The notes beneath the pieces were generated by a model. The model did not search any database and was not told the DNA's origin. It saw only the letters and a program-made list of their open reading frames with translations. Shown in pieces: positions 37,719-46,799 of a DNA stretch of 64,000 nucleotides; the first letter of the stretch is position 1, and each line of letters starts with the position of its first letter. The stretch is from contig CAWDZQ010000003.1 in assembly GCA_963807065.1 (NCBI GenBank), positions 372,001 through 436,000 of the forward strand. Direction: 5' to 3'. The position numbers and the translations under genes are program-made. The DNA is from CAWAND01 sp963807065. GTDB taxonomy: Bacteria > Chloroflexota > Anaerolineae > Anaerolineales > E44-bin32.

Positions 37719-38786
37719 TCAGCCAATCATCCTTGTGTAGGCATTGCTAACTTCTTCAGAAGGATCAAGCCCAAGGTCAGCCGAAAGCAAAGAAACATAT
37801 CTTTGGTAGTGAGAAACAATCTCGCTTCTTCGATGCAGCCGGCCGAGCAGCAGAATGTACTTCAGATTTAGATCGTCTCGATATGGGTCGATAGCCAAAG
37901 CCTCTTGGAGCATCTTGATCGCCCTGTTAGGCTGGTCGCGCATCAAAGCTTCATCTGCGTGATTTGAGATCAGATCAAGGTACAACATCTCGAGATTTCG
38001 ACGCCTCTCAACAACCCAATCTGACTCAAATTCCAGCAAGAATGGTCCTGCATACTGGCGAATCGCATTGGTGAAGGCGAACAACCGCCGAGGATCTCCG
38101 AGAGGAAGTTCCTGGGCCAGTCGTGCTGAGCGTTCGAACTCCTGGACGTCATAGAGGACATCCAGATTGGGAATGATTGAGTACACACGTCCGTCTAGGC
38201 TTATGAAATCTTTGCCAAAAGCAATCCTTAAACCATAAACCGCCATATGAATGTTCGCCGTTTGCCGGCCGTCACCGAAGGTGGGCCAGAAAGTCTCAGC
38301 TAGACGCTCGCGATCAGCACCTCCTTGGTCGAGCAGGAAGAAGAGGAATTCACGCACTTGGGGCTTGAGCTCGGAGACTTCTCGTCCCTTTAGGATGACA
38401 CGACTCCGACCCAATGCTTGAACCCTGATCTCTCGAGTTGAATCCATTTCTTCCGGGACTTCCCTACCGCCATAAAGTCCTGCGACCGCGTTCATCGTCT
38501 CGATCCGAGCAAGAATCATTTCCCAGATTGATGAGGCGCGAAAGCTGTCACGGCAGAAGTCAAACATCATTTTGTCGACCCTGAGTTCCGAGGCCAAGTC
38601 TTGGAGGAGTTGGCCGGACGCCGCTTGCTGAAGCGCACGGTTGAAGATCACACGTGCCTCGTCAAACTCCTGAGAAACTCGGCAGGCATTTGCCTGGAAG
38701 TACAAAGCGAGGGCACGATCGGCAGGTCCGAGGCGGGTGTCTTCAAGCACACGCTCCAGAGTACGCTTGGCATTTTCGGGTGTCAC
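37719..38786 (-). CDS. BTAD transcriptional regulator, C-terminal half of an interrupted STAND regulator
   Basis: 355 residues. TPR-like N-terminal part, winged-helix DNA-binding region (VQALGRSRVILKGREVSELK onward, about residues 120-210), then a BTAD domain ending LSADLGLDPSEEVSNAYTRM. It opens with GTG in the same frame as the upstream gene: the codons after that gene's TAA read LAALELS, then VTPENAKRT. The paralogue at 41217-44210 has both halves in one chain, so this is most likely the lower part of one ~1050-residue gene split by a nonsense codon, or a natural split with a GTG restart. GC is lower than in the rest of the window. Confidence 0.8.
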   Translation of the reverse strand: MTPENAKRTLERVLEDTRLGPADRALALYFQANACRVSQEFDEARVIFNRALQQAASGQLLQDLASELRVDKMMFDFCRDSFRASSIWEMILARIETMNAVAGLYGGREVPEEMDSTREIRVQALGRSRVILKGREVSELKPQVREFLFFLLDQGGADRERLAETFWPTFGDGRQTANIHMAVYGLRIAFGKDFISLDGRVYSIIPNLDVLYDVQEFERSARLAQELPLGDPRRLFAFTNAIRQYAGPFLLEFESDWVVERRRNLEMLYLDLISNHADEALMRDQPNRAIKMLQEALAIDPYRDDLNLKYILLLGRLHRRSEIVSHYQRYVSLLSADLGLDPSEEVSNAYTRMIG

Positions 38787-38807
38787 CGATAACTCGAGCG
38801 CGGCAAG

Positions 38808-40874
38808 TTAAATCTGGATTCTTGGTTCGCCCGACTCTCCTGCGCCAAGTTCAATCGCTCGCCGCAGCCATTCCTGCGCAGTTTGAATCCCCCCATTCCT
38901 TCTATGCAATACGGATGTCTGAACACACACGTAGATAGCCCATTCAAGATTTTGGATCCTTGTCAGTATCTGAACGGCCTCCCCATAAAGTTCAGCCGCT
39001 TGACGCGCAAGGCCGATATCGTTGAAGAGATCTGCCTGGCCGAGAAAGACCTGAGCCAAATGTCGATCACTCCCAGCGAGCTTGGACTCTTCAAGGCTCC
39101 TGGCATAGTGCCCAAGTGCCTCCTCAAAACGGCCTCCAAGATGCTCAATTGTGGCCAAGTTGTTCAGGGCAATCGCCGCGGGAAGATGCGCCCCCAAGGT
39201 TGACGCCAAATCCACTGCCGCCAGCCCAGTTTCCCTTGCCTCCAGTAGTCTGCCTGCCGCGACCTGTACTGTCATCAGCGTCGACAGGGTCAAACCCGAT
39301 ATGTATGTCCCTGCACCCTGACCTAGGAGCCCCACCGCTCTCTCGGCCGAAGAAAGTGCTTCCTGGACTTGGCCAGATCTAATCTTAAGTAGGGCCCCGA
39401 ATCTGAGACAATCGATCGCCACCGCTAAGATCTCTGGCCCTTTGTTGAATTCCTCTGCCTTGGTGAACCAGGAGGATGCAGAGTTAATTTCGCCCTTTGC
39501 ATACTCTGCGATACCCATCCACACGGCCGCCCTTGCGAGTGTTTCTTTGGTTGACCGGAGCGCAGGCTGATCGAACAATCCAGTCAGTAGATCCTCTGCC
39601 TCCCTCAAGTTGCCTTTGTCGATTTCGCTGCCGGCTACCAGCAACCGTATCTTACTGTTTGGATGGGAGCCAACGCCGAAGTCCGTGGCCCACTTGGCTA
39701 GTGTCGCAATCCTCCCCGAATCAAACAACTCATCAGCGTGCCCTTCAGCCACTTTCTGACCGAGTTCTTGATCTCCGGCCATGATGTAGACTTGTACGGA
39801 TTCCTCGATCTCGCCCACACGCTCCAAATAGGATGCCGCCCGGCGGCAGAGTGCCAAAAACAATTCCGGGTCTGCTGCCCTCCTGGTCTCAAGGAGGAAT
39901 TGGCGGAAGAGGGGATGGTACTCGTAAGTAGGAGGGCCGTCTCCTGATGAGCTTACAAACAGCCCATCAGACACAAGCCTCTCGAGAAAGCGAGCCGAAT
40001 CTTTTTCTCCCAAGATCTCGCTGCAGGCAGCTGGACTCATCAGCGGTAACACGGATGAGTCCAGCATGAACCGACGAAGGTCTTCTGGCTGGCGATTGAG
40101 TACCACAGACGCCAGGTACTCGTACACCATTGGCCTCGGGTGAGCCCCAATAGCCCTCAGGCTTCGTCCGCCAAGAGCCCCCGACATTATCACCCCGGTG
40201 ATCCAGCCTTTTGTCTCTTCAAGGACCTTCTCGACTTCTTCTTCTTCTATACTTTCGCCATATGCTACACGCGCCAGAATCGCCACTTCATCTCTGTCCA
40301 GCGCCAAGTCGTGAGGACCAAAACCCGCCAATGCTCCTTCAGCCATGAGCCTGGCCAACGAAACATTCAATACTTCCCGACCGGCCGCGACAATGGCCAC
40401 CTGATCGGATGTGCGCTCTAGGAAGGTATCCAAGAATGCAACGGCATCCGGAGAATCGTTCAACAGATCGACTTCATCAATAAGAATCATAAAAGCTTCA
40501 TCAACATGTGTGGATATCAGAGCCGCAAGCGCTCCCGCGATTGCCTCCGGATTTGAGCTCGAATATGCCCGGAGATCTAGGTCATTCTTCAGTCTGCGGA
40601 ATCGCTTTTCTAGCGAAGCCAGCAGCACCGTCGCCAAACGCATCACGTCACGATCTGCCTCGGTCAGTCCCACCCAGCAAACTGGGATTTCGGTATGCGA
40701 GGCAAAGTCGGCCAGCAGGGTCGTCTTGCCATAGCCAGCAGGAGCAGCAATCACGATGAGTTTGCGGGCAATTTCGCCATGAATGGCGTCCACCAGACGT
40801 TCGCGGTGGATCTTGTTGGCATCGAATGCCGGGGGGGTTATAGCGTGCTTCAGCGAAGGATCAAGCCTGGCCAT
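38808..40874 (-). CDS. STAND-class (MalT-like) ATPase with TPR repeats, N-terminal half of an interrupted regulator
   Basis: 688 residues. Starts LKHAITPPAFDANKIHRERL as in MalT/LuxR-type STAND proteins. Walker A APAGYGKTT (Lys50), Walker B FMILIDEVDLL, followed by a winged-helix arm and helical TPR repeats to the C terminus. Ends at an in-frame TAA (38808-38810) in the sequence GEPRIQI-stop. Such proteins bind a ligand through the TPRs and oligomerise with ATP. Without the downstream half it would have no DNA-binding domain. Confidence 0.85.
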   Translation of the reverse strand: MARLDPSLKHAITPPAFDANKIHRERLVDAIHGEIARKLIVIAAPAGYGKTTLLADFASHTEIPVCWVGLTEADRDVMRLATVLLASLEKRFRRLKNDLDLRAYSSSNPEAIAGALAALISTHVDEAFMILIDEVDLLNDSPDAVAFLDTFLERTSDQVAIVAAGREVLNVSLARLMAEGALAGFGPHDLALDRDEVAILARVAYGESIEEEEVEKVLEETKGWITGVIMSGALGGRSLRAIGAHPRPMVYEYLASVVLNRQPEDLRRFMLDSSVLPLMSPAACSEILGEKDSARFLERLVSDGLFVSSSGDGPPTYEYHPLFRQFLLETRRAADPELFLALCRRAASYLERVGEIEESVQVYIMAGDQELGQKVAEGHADELFDSGRIATLAKWATDFGVGSHPNSKIRLLVAGSEIDKGNLREAEDLLTGLFDQPALRSTKETLARAAVWMGIAEYAKGEINSASSWFTKAEEFNKGPEILAVAIDCLRFGALLKIRSGQVQEALSSAERAVGLLGQGAGTYISGLTLSTLMTVQVAAGRLLEARETGLAAVDLASTLGAHLPAAIALNNLATIEHLGGRFEEALGHYARSLEESKLAGSDRHLAQVFLGQADLFNDIGLARQAAELYGEAVQILTRIQNLEWAIYVCVQTSVLHRRNGGIQTAQEWLRRAIELGAGESGEPRIQI

Positions 40875-40974
40875 GTTCCTCGCCTAGCTGGTCCGAGTGC
40901 AGAAAACGGGCGCTTCCATGCCCCGTCTCAACGCGCTCTCAACGATTTGACATGACTTACAATCAGTTTACAGA

Positions 40975-41214
40975 TTATAGAGGACGATCGCGCGAATGCC
41001 AAGCGGAGATCGAGCCCTGGTCTGTAGGTCTATGCGAATTGCCTGCGCGGACCCGTCTGTACATTTCACGCATTTTCTGTGGAGGGTCAAGGTCGAGCTC
41101 CCTACGCAGTAGAAGGCGGTATTGACGGAAGTGCACGGCTAGCTCAGCCCACCGGTCAAGGTTGAAAAGCAAGTCCATTAGGGCGCCGTTGAGATCTTCC
41201 CGATAGGGATCCAC
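40975..41214 (-). pseudogene. Detached BTAD C terminus of the regulator at 41217-44210
   Basis: Reads VDPYREDLNGALMDLLFN and RELDLDPPQKMREMYRRV, the standard end of a BTAD domain. It is out of frame with 41217-44210; one base missing (or two added) in the GCGCGCGCGG stretch near 41219-41229 explains it. Restored, the junction reads ILRAALKVDPYRED. A 100-nt gap then separates it from the second regulator. Confidence 0.75.
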
Positions 41215-41216
41215 CT

Positions 41217-44210
41217 TCAGAGCCGCGCGCGCAGAATGGGCAATGCGGCTAACCCTCGGGCTTGCACTAGCGCCTCTCGACCATATGCCGCAGCCAGATC
41301 CAAGTATCTGAGTTCAAGCTCGGCCCGCCTTTCAAGAACCCAAGGGGCATCTTCTCCTTCCATGAATGGGCCTTTGTAGAGCGCCAGCATCTCCTGGGCC
41401 GCATTGAACCACTCCGCTCTCGTCGGATTCAGGTGTTCAATCAGATCCGTTCCCTGCACAAAAATCTGAACGTCGAAGAAGGAGATGGCATCCTCGGCTA
41501 GTCGATACTGCCCGCTTGAAAACTGCAAACGCTCAGAACCTAGAGCCTTCCGAATGCGATAGACGGCAGTGTGCAGACTGCTCATTTGCCTTTCTAGTGG
41601 GGAATCGGGCCAGATTAGCTCCCCCAGAACCTCACTTCGCTCACTACGCCTCTCGAGAAGAACCACCAATAGCCGTCGCTCCTGGGGAGCTAACGATTTC
41701 AGACGGACTCCATCCTGAAGAAGCACCATGTGGCCAAGTGCAAACACACACAATCCTTCCGTGAAGCTTTCACTTGGGTTTTGTGTCCATCGTAACAAGG
41801 ATACGGCCCATCTCATCTTCCCCAGCCGACTCTCAACTTTGGCCCAAAGCCTTGAACCATTCAAGCCTCGATTTAGGAATTCAAAGAATGGTTGGTCACA
41901 ATCCAACTCAGAAGCAAGTAACTGGAGAGCACCTCCACCTATAGCTCTTCTTATGGCAATATTGGCCCACCAGATCGCCTTCTTGGCTTCACCCATTCCG
42001 AAAAAAGATCGGGCCAAAAAGTACAGGGCCAATGCCCGGTCATGCTCTGTTGGAACGGCGGTCCTCTTAGAAATCCAATACTGATATCTGACTTCATCTG
42101 GTCTTGTGAAGCAAAGCAGGGCTATTCTCTCGCAACCTAACCTGCCGTGGCGTTCTGCGTACCTCACCTTCATCCCTAGGTCGATTGCGTTGTGGCAGCC
42201 CAAATAGTCTCCACTCCGTCTCAAGACACTCGCGCCGGCCGCGAACACATATTTCTTCCAGAAATCAGGTCCCCGCCATCCGATTTGGCCGACCATGATT
42301 CCTCTAAGGAGCCTACGAGCGTAATCATGCTTCCCGAGATCGGAGGCAATTTCTGCCTCGGTCAACCCAACTATGTCTCGACCGACAGAGTCGCCAATAT
42401 TGACTACGGACTTCTTCGCCTGAGCGATGATCGATAGAGCAAGATGATACTTGCTTTGGAGATGGTAAGCATACGCCAAGTTCATTAGCGCTTCGAACTC
42501 TCCAAACAGCCCGTCCTCAGATTGAAGTGTCCGAAGAGCCTCTTTGGCACTCTCCTGTGAAGCAAGAAGATTTCCTGCGTAGCATTCAATATAGGATTTG
42601 GTCACCAAGGCAAGTCCGCGATCTAACGGTTTAGCACTGTCTCGTGCTTCAGCCACCGCGCGTTCGATCAGCTTGCTCGCCAATTGCCAATCGCCTTTGC
42701 AGTCGGCAGCATAGAATGCTTCGAGCCTAAGCAAGATGTGAGCTGGAGTCTCCTTCCGGCTGGTAGAGGCAATTTCCCTCAATTCGTCCAGGGTATCCCG
42801 CATGAGCTTCCAATCTTCGTTGTTGCGAGCCACGTAAACACGGCACACTAGAACTTGCCTATAGACGCCTTCCCTTTCTCCTTCGTCAAACTCGTACGAT
42901 TGCGTGACCACTCGCTCGTGAATCTCTAAAGCCTCGGCACAGTACCCAAAGCTATCTAGCAATGATGCCAACCTCAGATCTATCTCGGGGACTGGAATGG
43001 AGTTTCGCTCAAAAGTCCTGCTCCAACGACGTAGGGTCGCACTTCTTCCTTTGAGCTGCATCTTGTATGACAAACCAGCAGCGATTCTGCTTGCGACGAC
43101 AAGATTTCCAGCAGTGATTAGGATTTCGACAGCTTCCTCTCGCCAATTCTCCATCTCTGCCATTCGTGTTCCGACCCGAATATGGAGGTGCTTATGCCCT
43201 TCTCGATCAAGGGAATAGCCTTGCGACGCCAAAAACCCCCGAAAGAGTTGATGGTACTCATACGTCCTGGGCTTGTCTTCGGTCACGCTGATAAAGACTC
43301 CGCGCCGCAGCAGGTCCTCCAAGAACTGTTGGCTATCAGCTCTTTCGAGGACGATGTCACACAGCTCGGCGGTCATCACCGGCAGAACCGACGAATCCAG
43401 AAGAAAGCGCTGGACGGCTTCCGGCTGACGGTCGAAGACGGCCGAGGCCAAATAGTCGTAGGCCAAAGGCTCTTCCGGAAGGATCAAGCTCGGAACGTGC
43501 TGGCTGACCAGGCGTTCCGACAACAAAACCCCGGTCACCCAACCGCCGGTTTCCTCCATAAGCTCCCCCAAGACGGATTCAGGGACTTCCTCGTCGGTCC
43601 GCCGGCTCACTACTTCGGCCAACTCATCCGCGCGCAGCGCCAAGCTGTCCGCATCAAAAGCCACAAGCTGATCCGTCGCCAGCAATTGCACCAGCGGCAC
43701 ATCTGGGAGCTCCCGCCCACCCGCCATGATGGTCATCCCCGGCGGTCCCCCCTCGATCAGCCCCGACAAGAAGTCGCGCGCCTCTTCAGCACCCTTCAGC
43801 CGGTGGACGTCGTCGAAGATCAGCACAAAACGCATGTCCACCCGATCATCCAGTGCCTCGGTGATCGCACTTGCCAACGCCCTCGGGCTGGCTCCCGCCA
43901 GCCCATCGATACGCACTGCGCCTCGCAGCCGGCGAAAACGCCGCGTCAGCGACGTCCACAAGACCTCCGCCAACCTCATCACATCCTGGTCAGCCTCAGT
44001 CAGGCGGACCCAGCACACCGGGCATTCCGCCTGCGCCGTGAACTCAGCCAGCAAGGTCGTCTTGCCGAAACCCGCCGGAGCGGCAATCAATATCAGCTTT
44101 CTGTCAAGTTTGGCGTTAAGCTCTTGAATGAGCCTGGGGCGCGGGGCCTGGATGGCCTCCAGGCTGGGAGGTGTGACGGCATGGCTGAGGTACGTATCCG
44201 ATTTCCCCAC
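41217..44210 (-). CDS. STAND ATPase-TPR-winged helix-BTAD regulator, frameshifted at the 3' end
   Basis: 997 residues as read. STAND NTPase (HAVTPPSLEAIQAPRPRLI, Walker A APAGFGKTT with Lys50, Walker B FVLIFDDVH), TPR-rich middle (about 350-780), winged helix (HMVLLQDGVRLKSLAPQERR) and most of a BTAD domain. Paralogue of the gene pair downstream. Base composition changes inside the gene: 43861-43920 (ATPase part) has 41 G+C of 60, 42541-42600 (TPR part) only 25 of 60. This suggests a mosaic gene or transferred ligand-sensing part. Confidence 0.88.
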   Translation of the reverse strand: MGKSDTYLSHAVTPPSLEAIQAPRPRLIQELNAKLDRKLILIAAPAGFGKTTLLAEFTAQAECPVCWVRLTEADQDVMRLAEVLWTSLTRRFRRLRGAVRIDGLAGASPRALASAITEALDDRVDMRFVLIFDDVHRLKGAEEARDFLSGLIEGGPPGMTIMAGGRELPDVPLVQLLATDQLVAFDADSLALRADELAEVVSRRTDEEVPESVLGELMEETGGWVTGVLLSERLVSQHVPSLILPEEPLAYDYLASAVFDRQPEAVQRFLLDSSVLPVMTAELCDIVLERADSQQFLEDLLRRGVFISVTEDKPRTYEYHQLFRGFLASQGYSLDREGHKHLHIRVGTRMAEMENWREEAVEILITAGNLVVASRIAAGLSYKMQLKGRSATLRRWSRTFERNSIPVPEIDLRLASLLDSFGYCAEALEIHERVVTQSYEFDEGEREGVYRQVLVCRVYVARNNEDWKLMRDTLDELREIASTSRKETPAHILLRLEAFYAADCKGDWQLASKLIERAVAEARDSAKPLDRGLALVTKSYIECYAGNLLASQESAKEALRTLQSEDGLFGEFEALMNLAYAYHLQSKYHLALSIIAQAKKSVVNIGDSVGRDIVGLTEAEIASDLGKHDYARRLLRGIMVGQIGWRGPDFWKKYVFAAGASVLRRSGDYLGCHNAIDLGMKVRYAERHGRLGCERIALLCFTRPDEVRYQYWISKRTAVPTEHDRALALYFLARSFFGMGEAKKAIWWANIAIRRAIGGGALQLLASELDCDQPFFEFLNRGLNGSRLWAKVESRLGKMRWAVSLLRWTQNPSESFTEGLCVFALGHMVLLQDGVRLKSLAPQERRLLVVLLERRSERSEVLGELIWPDSPLERQMSSLHTAVYRIRKALGSERLQFSSGQYRLAEDAISFFDVQIFVQGTDLIEHLNPTRAEWFNAAQEMLALYKGPFMEGEDAPWVLERRAELELRYLDLAAAYGREALVQARGLAALPILRARL

Positions 44211-44234
44211 GGGACCATCCCCCCTTTCCGCAGG

Positions 44235-44576
44235 TCAGTTCAGGATAAGTTTCTGCGTTTTCTGATCTACATTCGGGCCGTCGATGTATCGGACCAGACA
44301 TTCGGCCTGGTAGACGCCCCCAGGATCCGGCCGACGAAGGTGAAGGGTGAAAGACATCTTGGGGCTCATGGCTTCTATGATACTCGTGCTGGCAACTTCC
44401 TCGCCGCGGCTGTCCCTAATCGTTAGATGTAAAGTCGGCCGCTGTTGAAATGGCGTCAAGTCGATCTCGACTTTCAACCGCCCCCCGTCACCCACGGGGG
44501 TGATAACGAGCCTGCGAATACGGACATCCTCTGGCGGCACAGGGATTTCGGAAGGGTCCACGATGTTCAAGTCCAA
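44235..44576 (-). CDS. Conserved hypothetical protein, beta-rich
   Basis: About 113 residues if it starts at TTG 44576; TTG 44594 or GTG 44561 are alternatives. PVPPEDVRIRRLVITPVGDGG, LTPFQQRPTLHLTIRD and GEEVASTSIIEAMSPKMSFTLHLR look like a single beta-sandwich domain. I recall similar short proteins in Chloroflexota but no function. It shares a divergent promoter region with the gamma-synthase gene and ends 24 nt before the STAND regulator start. Confidence 0.6.
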   Translation of the reverse strand: MDLNIVDPSEIPVPPEDVRIRRLVITPVGDGGRLKVEIDLTPFQQRPTLHLTIRDSRGEEVASTSIIEAMSPKMSFTLHLRRPDPGGVYQAECLVRYIDGPNVDQKTQKLILN

Positions 44577-44589
44577 GGATCGCCGCCCT

Positions 44590-44618
44590 TTCAAAGTCCA
44601 TCGTCCCCGTATTATAGT
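44590..44618 (+). promoter_or_regulatory. Promoter of the cystathionine gamma-synthase/lyase gene
   Basis: TTCAAA (44590-44595), 17-nt spacer, TATAGT (44613-44618), 38 nt before ATG 44657. Confidence 0.5.
44611..44616 (-). promoter_or_regulatory. TATAAT on the minus strand, divergent with the gamma-synthase promoter
   Basis: The minus strand reads TATAAT at the same place as the plus-strand -10, so one AT-rich spot may serve both directions. No -35 is clear. It would drive the hypothetical gene 44235-44576. Confidence 0.4.
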
Positions 44619-44656
44619 ACCAGCGTTCCCCACCTTCAGCCGATCGGAGCGTTCCC

Positions 44657-45816
44657 ATGAAGGACTCCTTTGCGTTTGAAACTCTGGCCATCCACGCCGG
44701 ACAGGAGGCCGATCCATCCACCGGTGCGGTCATGCCACCGGTCTACCTGACCTCCACCTACAAGCAGGATTCGGTCGGCAAGACGCGGGGTACGAGTATT
44801 CTCGCACCGGGAACCCGACGCGCCACGCTCTTGAAACGTGTCTGGCCGCCCTCGAAGGGGGGAGCCGCGGCCTGGCCTTCTCATCAGGCATGGCCGCCAC
44901 AGATGCCGTGCTCCACCTCCTAAGTCAGGGGGATCACGTTTTGGCGGCGCATGATCTCTATGGAGGAACCTACCGCATCTTCCGAAGCGTTTTCGAGCGC
45001 CTTGGGATCTCTTTCACCTTCGCCAACGCTTCGGACACCGGCGAGTTTTTGCGCCACTTGACCGACAACACCCGGCTCATCTGGCTTGAGACGCCGACCA
45101 ACCCTTTGCTGGATGTGTGCGATCTGGCTGCGATCGCCGACGCCGCTCATGCCCTGGCGTCCCGCCCAATCGTGTGTGTGGATAACACATTCGCCACGCC
45201 TTATCTGCAACGGCCCATCGACCTGGGCGCCGATATCAGTCTGCACTCCACCACCAAGTACCTGGGCGGACATTCAGACGTTGTCGGAGGCGCGCTGGTG
45301 ACGAAAGACGAGGACCTGGCCCAGCGCCTGGCTTTCATCCAGAACGCTGTGGGAGCCGTCCCAGGGCCGCTGGACTGCTTTCTGGTGCTTCGGGGCATAA
45401 AGACCCTGGCCGTCCGCATGGATCGGCACTCCGCCAATGCGGGCCGCCTGGCTGAGCATTTGTCCAATGACGCGCGCGTTGGTCTTCTACGATACCCGGG
45501 CCTGCCCAGCCACCCTCAACATGACCTGGCCGAACGCCAGATGCGGCTCCCCGGGGGGATGATCTCGTTCGAGCTCGCCGCCGGGGCGGCCGCAGCCCGC
45601 AAGCTGGTGGAGTCCACTCAATTGTTCACTCTGGCAGAGTCGCTGGGCGGGGTCGAATCCTTGATTGAGCTCCCCGCACCCATGACACACGCCTCTGTCG
45701 CAGGTTCTCCCCTCGAAGTGAGCCCATCTTTGATTCGCCTCTCGGTCGGCCTGGAAGACGCTGCCGACCTGATCCAGGACTTGGATCAAGCCCTTGACTT
45801 GGCCGATGCGGGTTAA
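44657..45816 (+). CDS. Cystathionine gamma-synthase/gamma-lyase family PLP enzyme, frameshifted
   Basis: About 386 residues when the frame is restored. Starts SFAFETLAIHAGQEADPSTG. At 44787-44790 a GGGG run should be GGGGG; with it the text reads TRGYEYSRTGNPTRHALE, LAALEGGSRGLAFSSGMAAT and continues open to the stop. PLP lysine in SLHSTTKYLGGHSDVVGG. Acts in transsulfuration (cystathionine formation or cleavage). Substrate side cannot be told apart by eye. The neighbouring CBS and serine kinase candidate favour a gamma-lyase, i.e. cysteine from cystathionine. Confidence 0.88.
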
Positions 45817-45841
45817 CCCGGCCCGGTCATCAAACCAAGGC

Positions 45842-45859
45842 ATGTGAATAGATTCACAA
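45842..45859. promoter_or_regulatory. CRP/Rex-like palindrome ATGTGA-N6-TCACAA
   Basis: ATGTGAATAGATTCACAA contains TGTGA-N6-TCACA exactly. It lies between two convergent genes (ends at 45816 and 45957), an odd place for an operator. Confidence 0.45.
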
Positions 45860-45956
45860 GCGAGAGAGGGATCGGCTGGGGAAGGCCAAAGGGATCACGG
45901 GGACCGCTGAAGCCTATCCTCCGGCTCAATCACACAGCCGCGCGACTAGGTTTGGT

Positions 45957-46799
45957 TTACTCGTCGAAAAGGAAAGTCGATTCGGCGTAGAAACGAACCT
46001 GGCGCCGTTTCACCAGGTGCTTGACCCAGGCTTCGAGGTCTGCCTGCTTCTGCTCCAATGAAATTTCGGCCGCCAAACGCTCGACGGGGAAATTGACACG
46101 CAGGGCGCGCGGAGAGATGACAAAGCGCGTGATCCCGGTAGGAAAGTAGATCCCCTGGGCCGCGGCTGTGACCACGTCCTGGATCCCGAAGTTGGGGAAG
46201 ACCACAAGGCATCCTTGCTGGTCGTAAAGGTGATTCAATTCCTCGGGCCGCACCGCATTCGTCCGCTCAAAAACCCATCGGCCGTCGTAGGCCGCCACCA
46301 CACGATTTAGGGCGTTCAATCGCTCGGCCAGACTCCGAAGCCCATTCTGAACCTTCCACACGGGTCCCCCGCGGACGGCGATGTAAGCATCGGCCGTTTC
46401 ATCCTCCAGCGCTTCGACAGCCTGATCATGATCCGTTTCCACCAATGCCAGCTCCGAATCACTTAGATACTGCTCCACCAGTTCATTGGGGTCAGGGCAC
46501 AGGACGATGTGGTTCCATGTCTTCGCCTCCACCAGGTCCCCGTTGGGGTGAGCCACCTGAACGAGCGCATGGGGCAATCCGAGCGAAGCCAGAGCGAGAA
46601 CCCGGTTGGCACCGTCGAGAACGACATAGCGGATGCGCTCCCCGCCGAGCGGCAAAACCACCGGAGGGTTCTTTAAGATCCCGTCCTGGCGCAGCGCTGC
46701 CACCAAAGGTTGGGCTCGCTGGGGATCGGTATGTTCGTGCGGTTGAAGGCAGTCCGTGGGGACAATCGCCAGGTGAGGCAGGTCAGGCAAGCGTTTCAT
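45957..46799 (-). CDS. ParB/sulfiredoxin-fold protein, candidate free-serine kinase (SerK/SbnI type)
   Basis: 280 residues from ATG 46799, overlapping the CBS gene end by 17 nt. N-terminal ParB-like domain: LQPHEHTDPQRAQPLVAALR, then ILKNPPVVLPL and YVVLDGANRVLALASLGL, the signature region of SerK and SbnI, which phosphorylate free L-serine. O-phosphoserine can serve cysteine or cystathionine synthesis, which fits the adjacent CBS. Not a chromosome-partition ParB: no HTH and no parA. Function is inferred from fold and context. Confidence 0.68.
   Translation of the reverse strand: MKRLPDLPHLAIVPTDCLQPHEHTDPQRAQPLVAALRQDGILKNPPVVLPLGGERIRYVVLDGANRVLALASLGLPHALVQVAHPNGDLVEAKTWNHIVLCPDPNELVEQYLSDSELALVETDHDQAVEALEDETADAYIAVRGGPVWKVQNGLRSLAERLNALNRVVAAYDGRWVFERTNAVRPEELNHLYDQQGCLVVFPNFGIQDVVTAAAQGIYFPTGITRFVISPRALRVNFPVERLAAEISLEQKQADLEAWVKHLVKRRQVRFYAESTFLFDE

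Noticed and set aside
45842..45859. Palindrome as an intrinsic terminator between convergent genes
   Set aside because: The stem is short and AT-rich, there is no U-tract, and the sequence fits the CRP/Rex operator pattern shared with three other sites.
45957..46799. Chromosome-partition protein ParB
   Set aside because: No HTH region, no parA neighbour, no parS-like site; context is sulfur amino acid metabolism.
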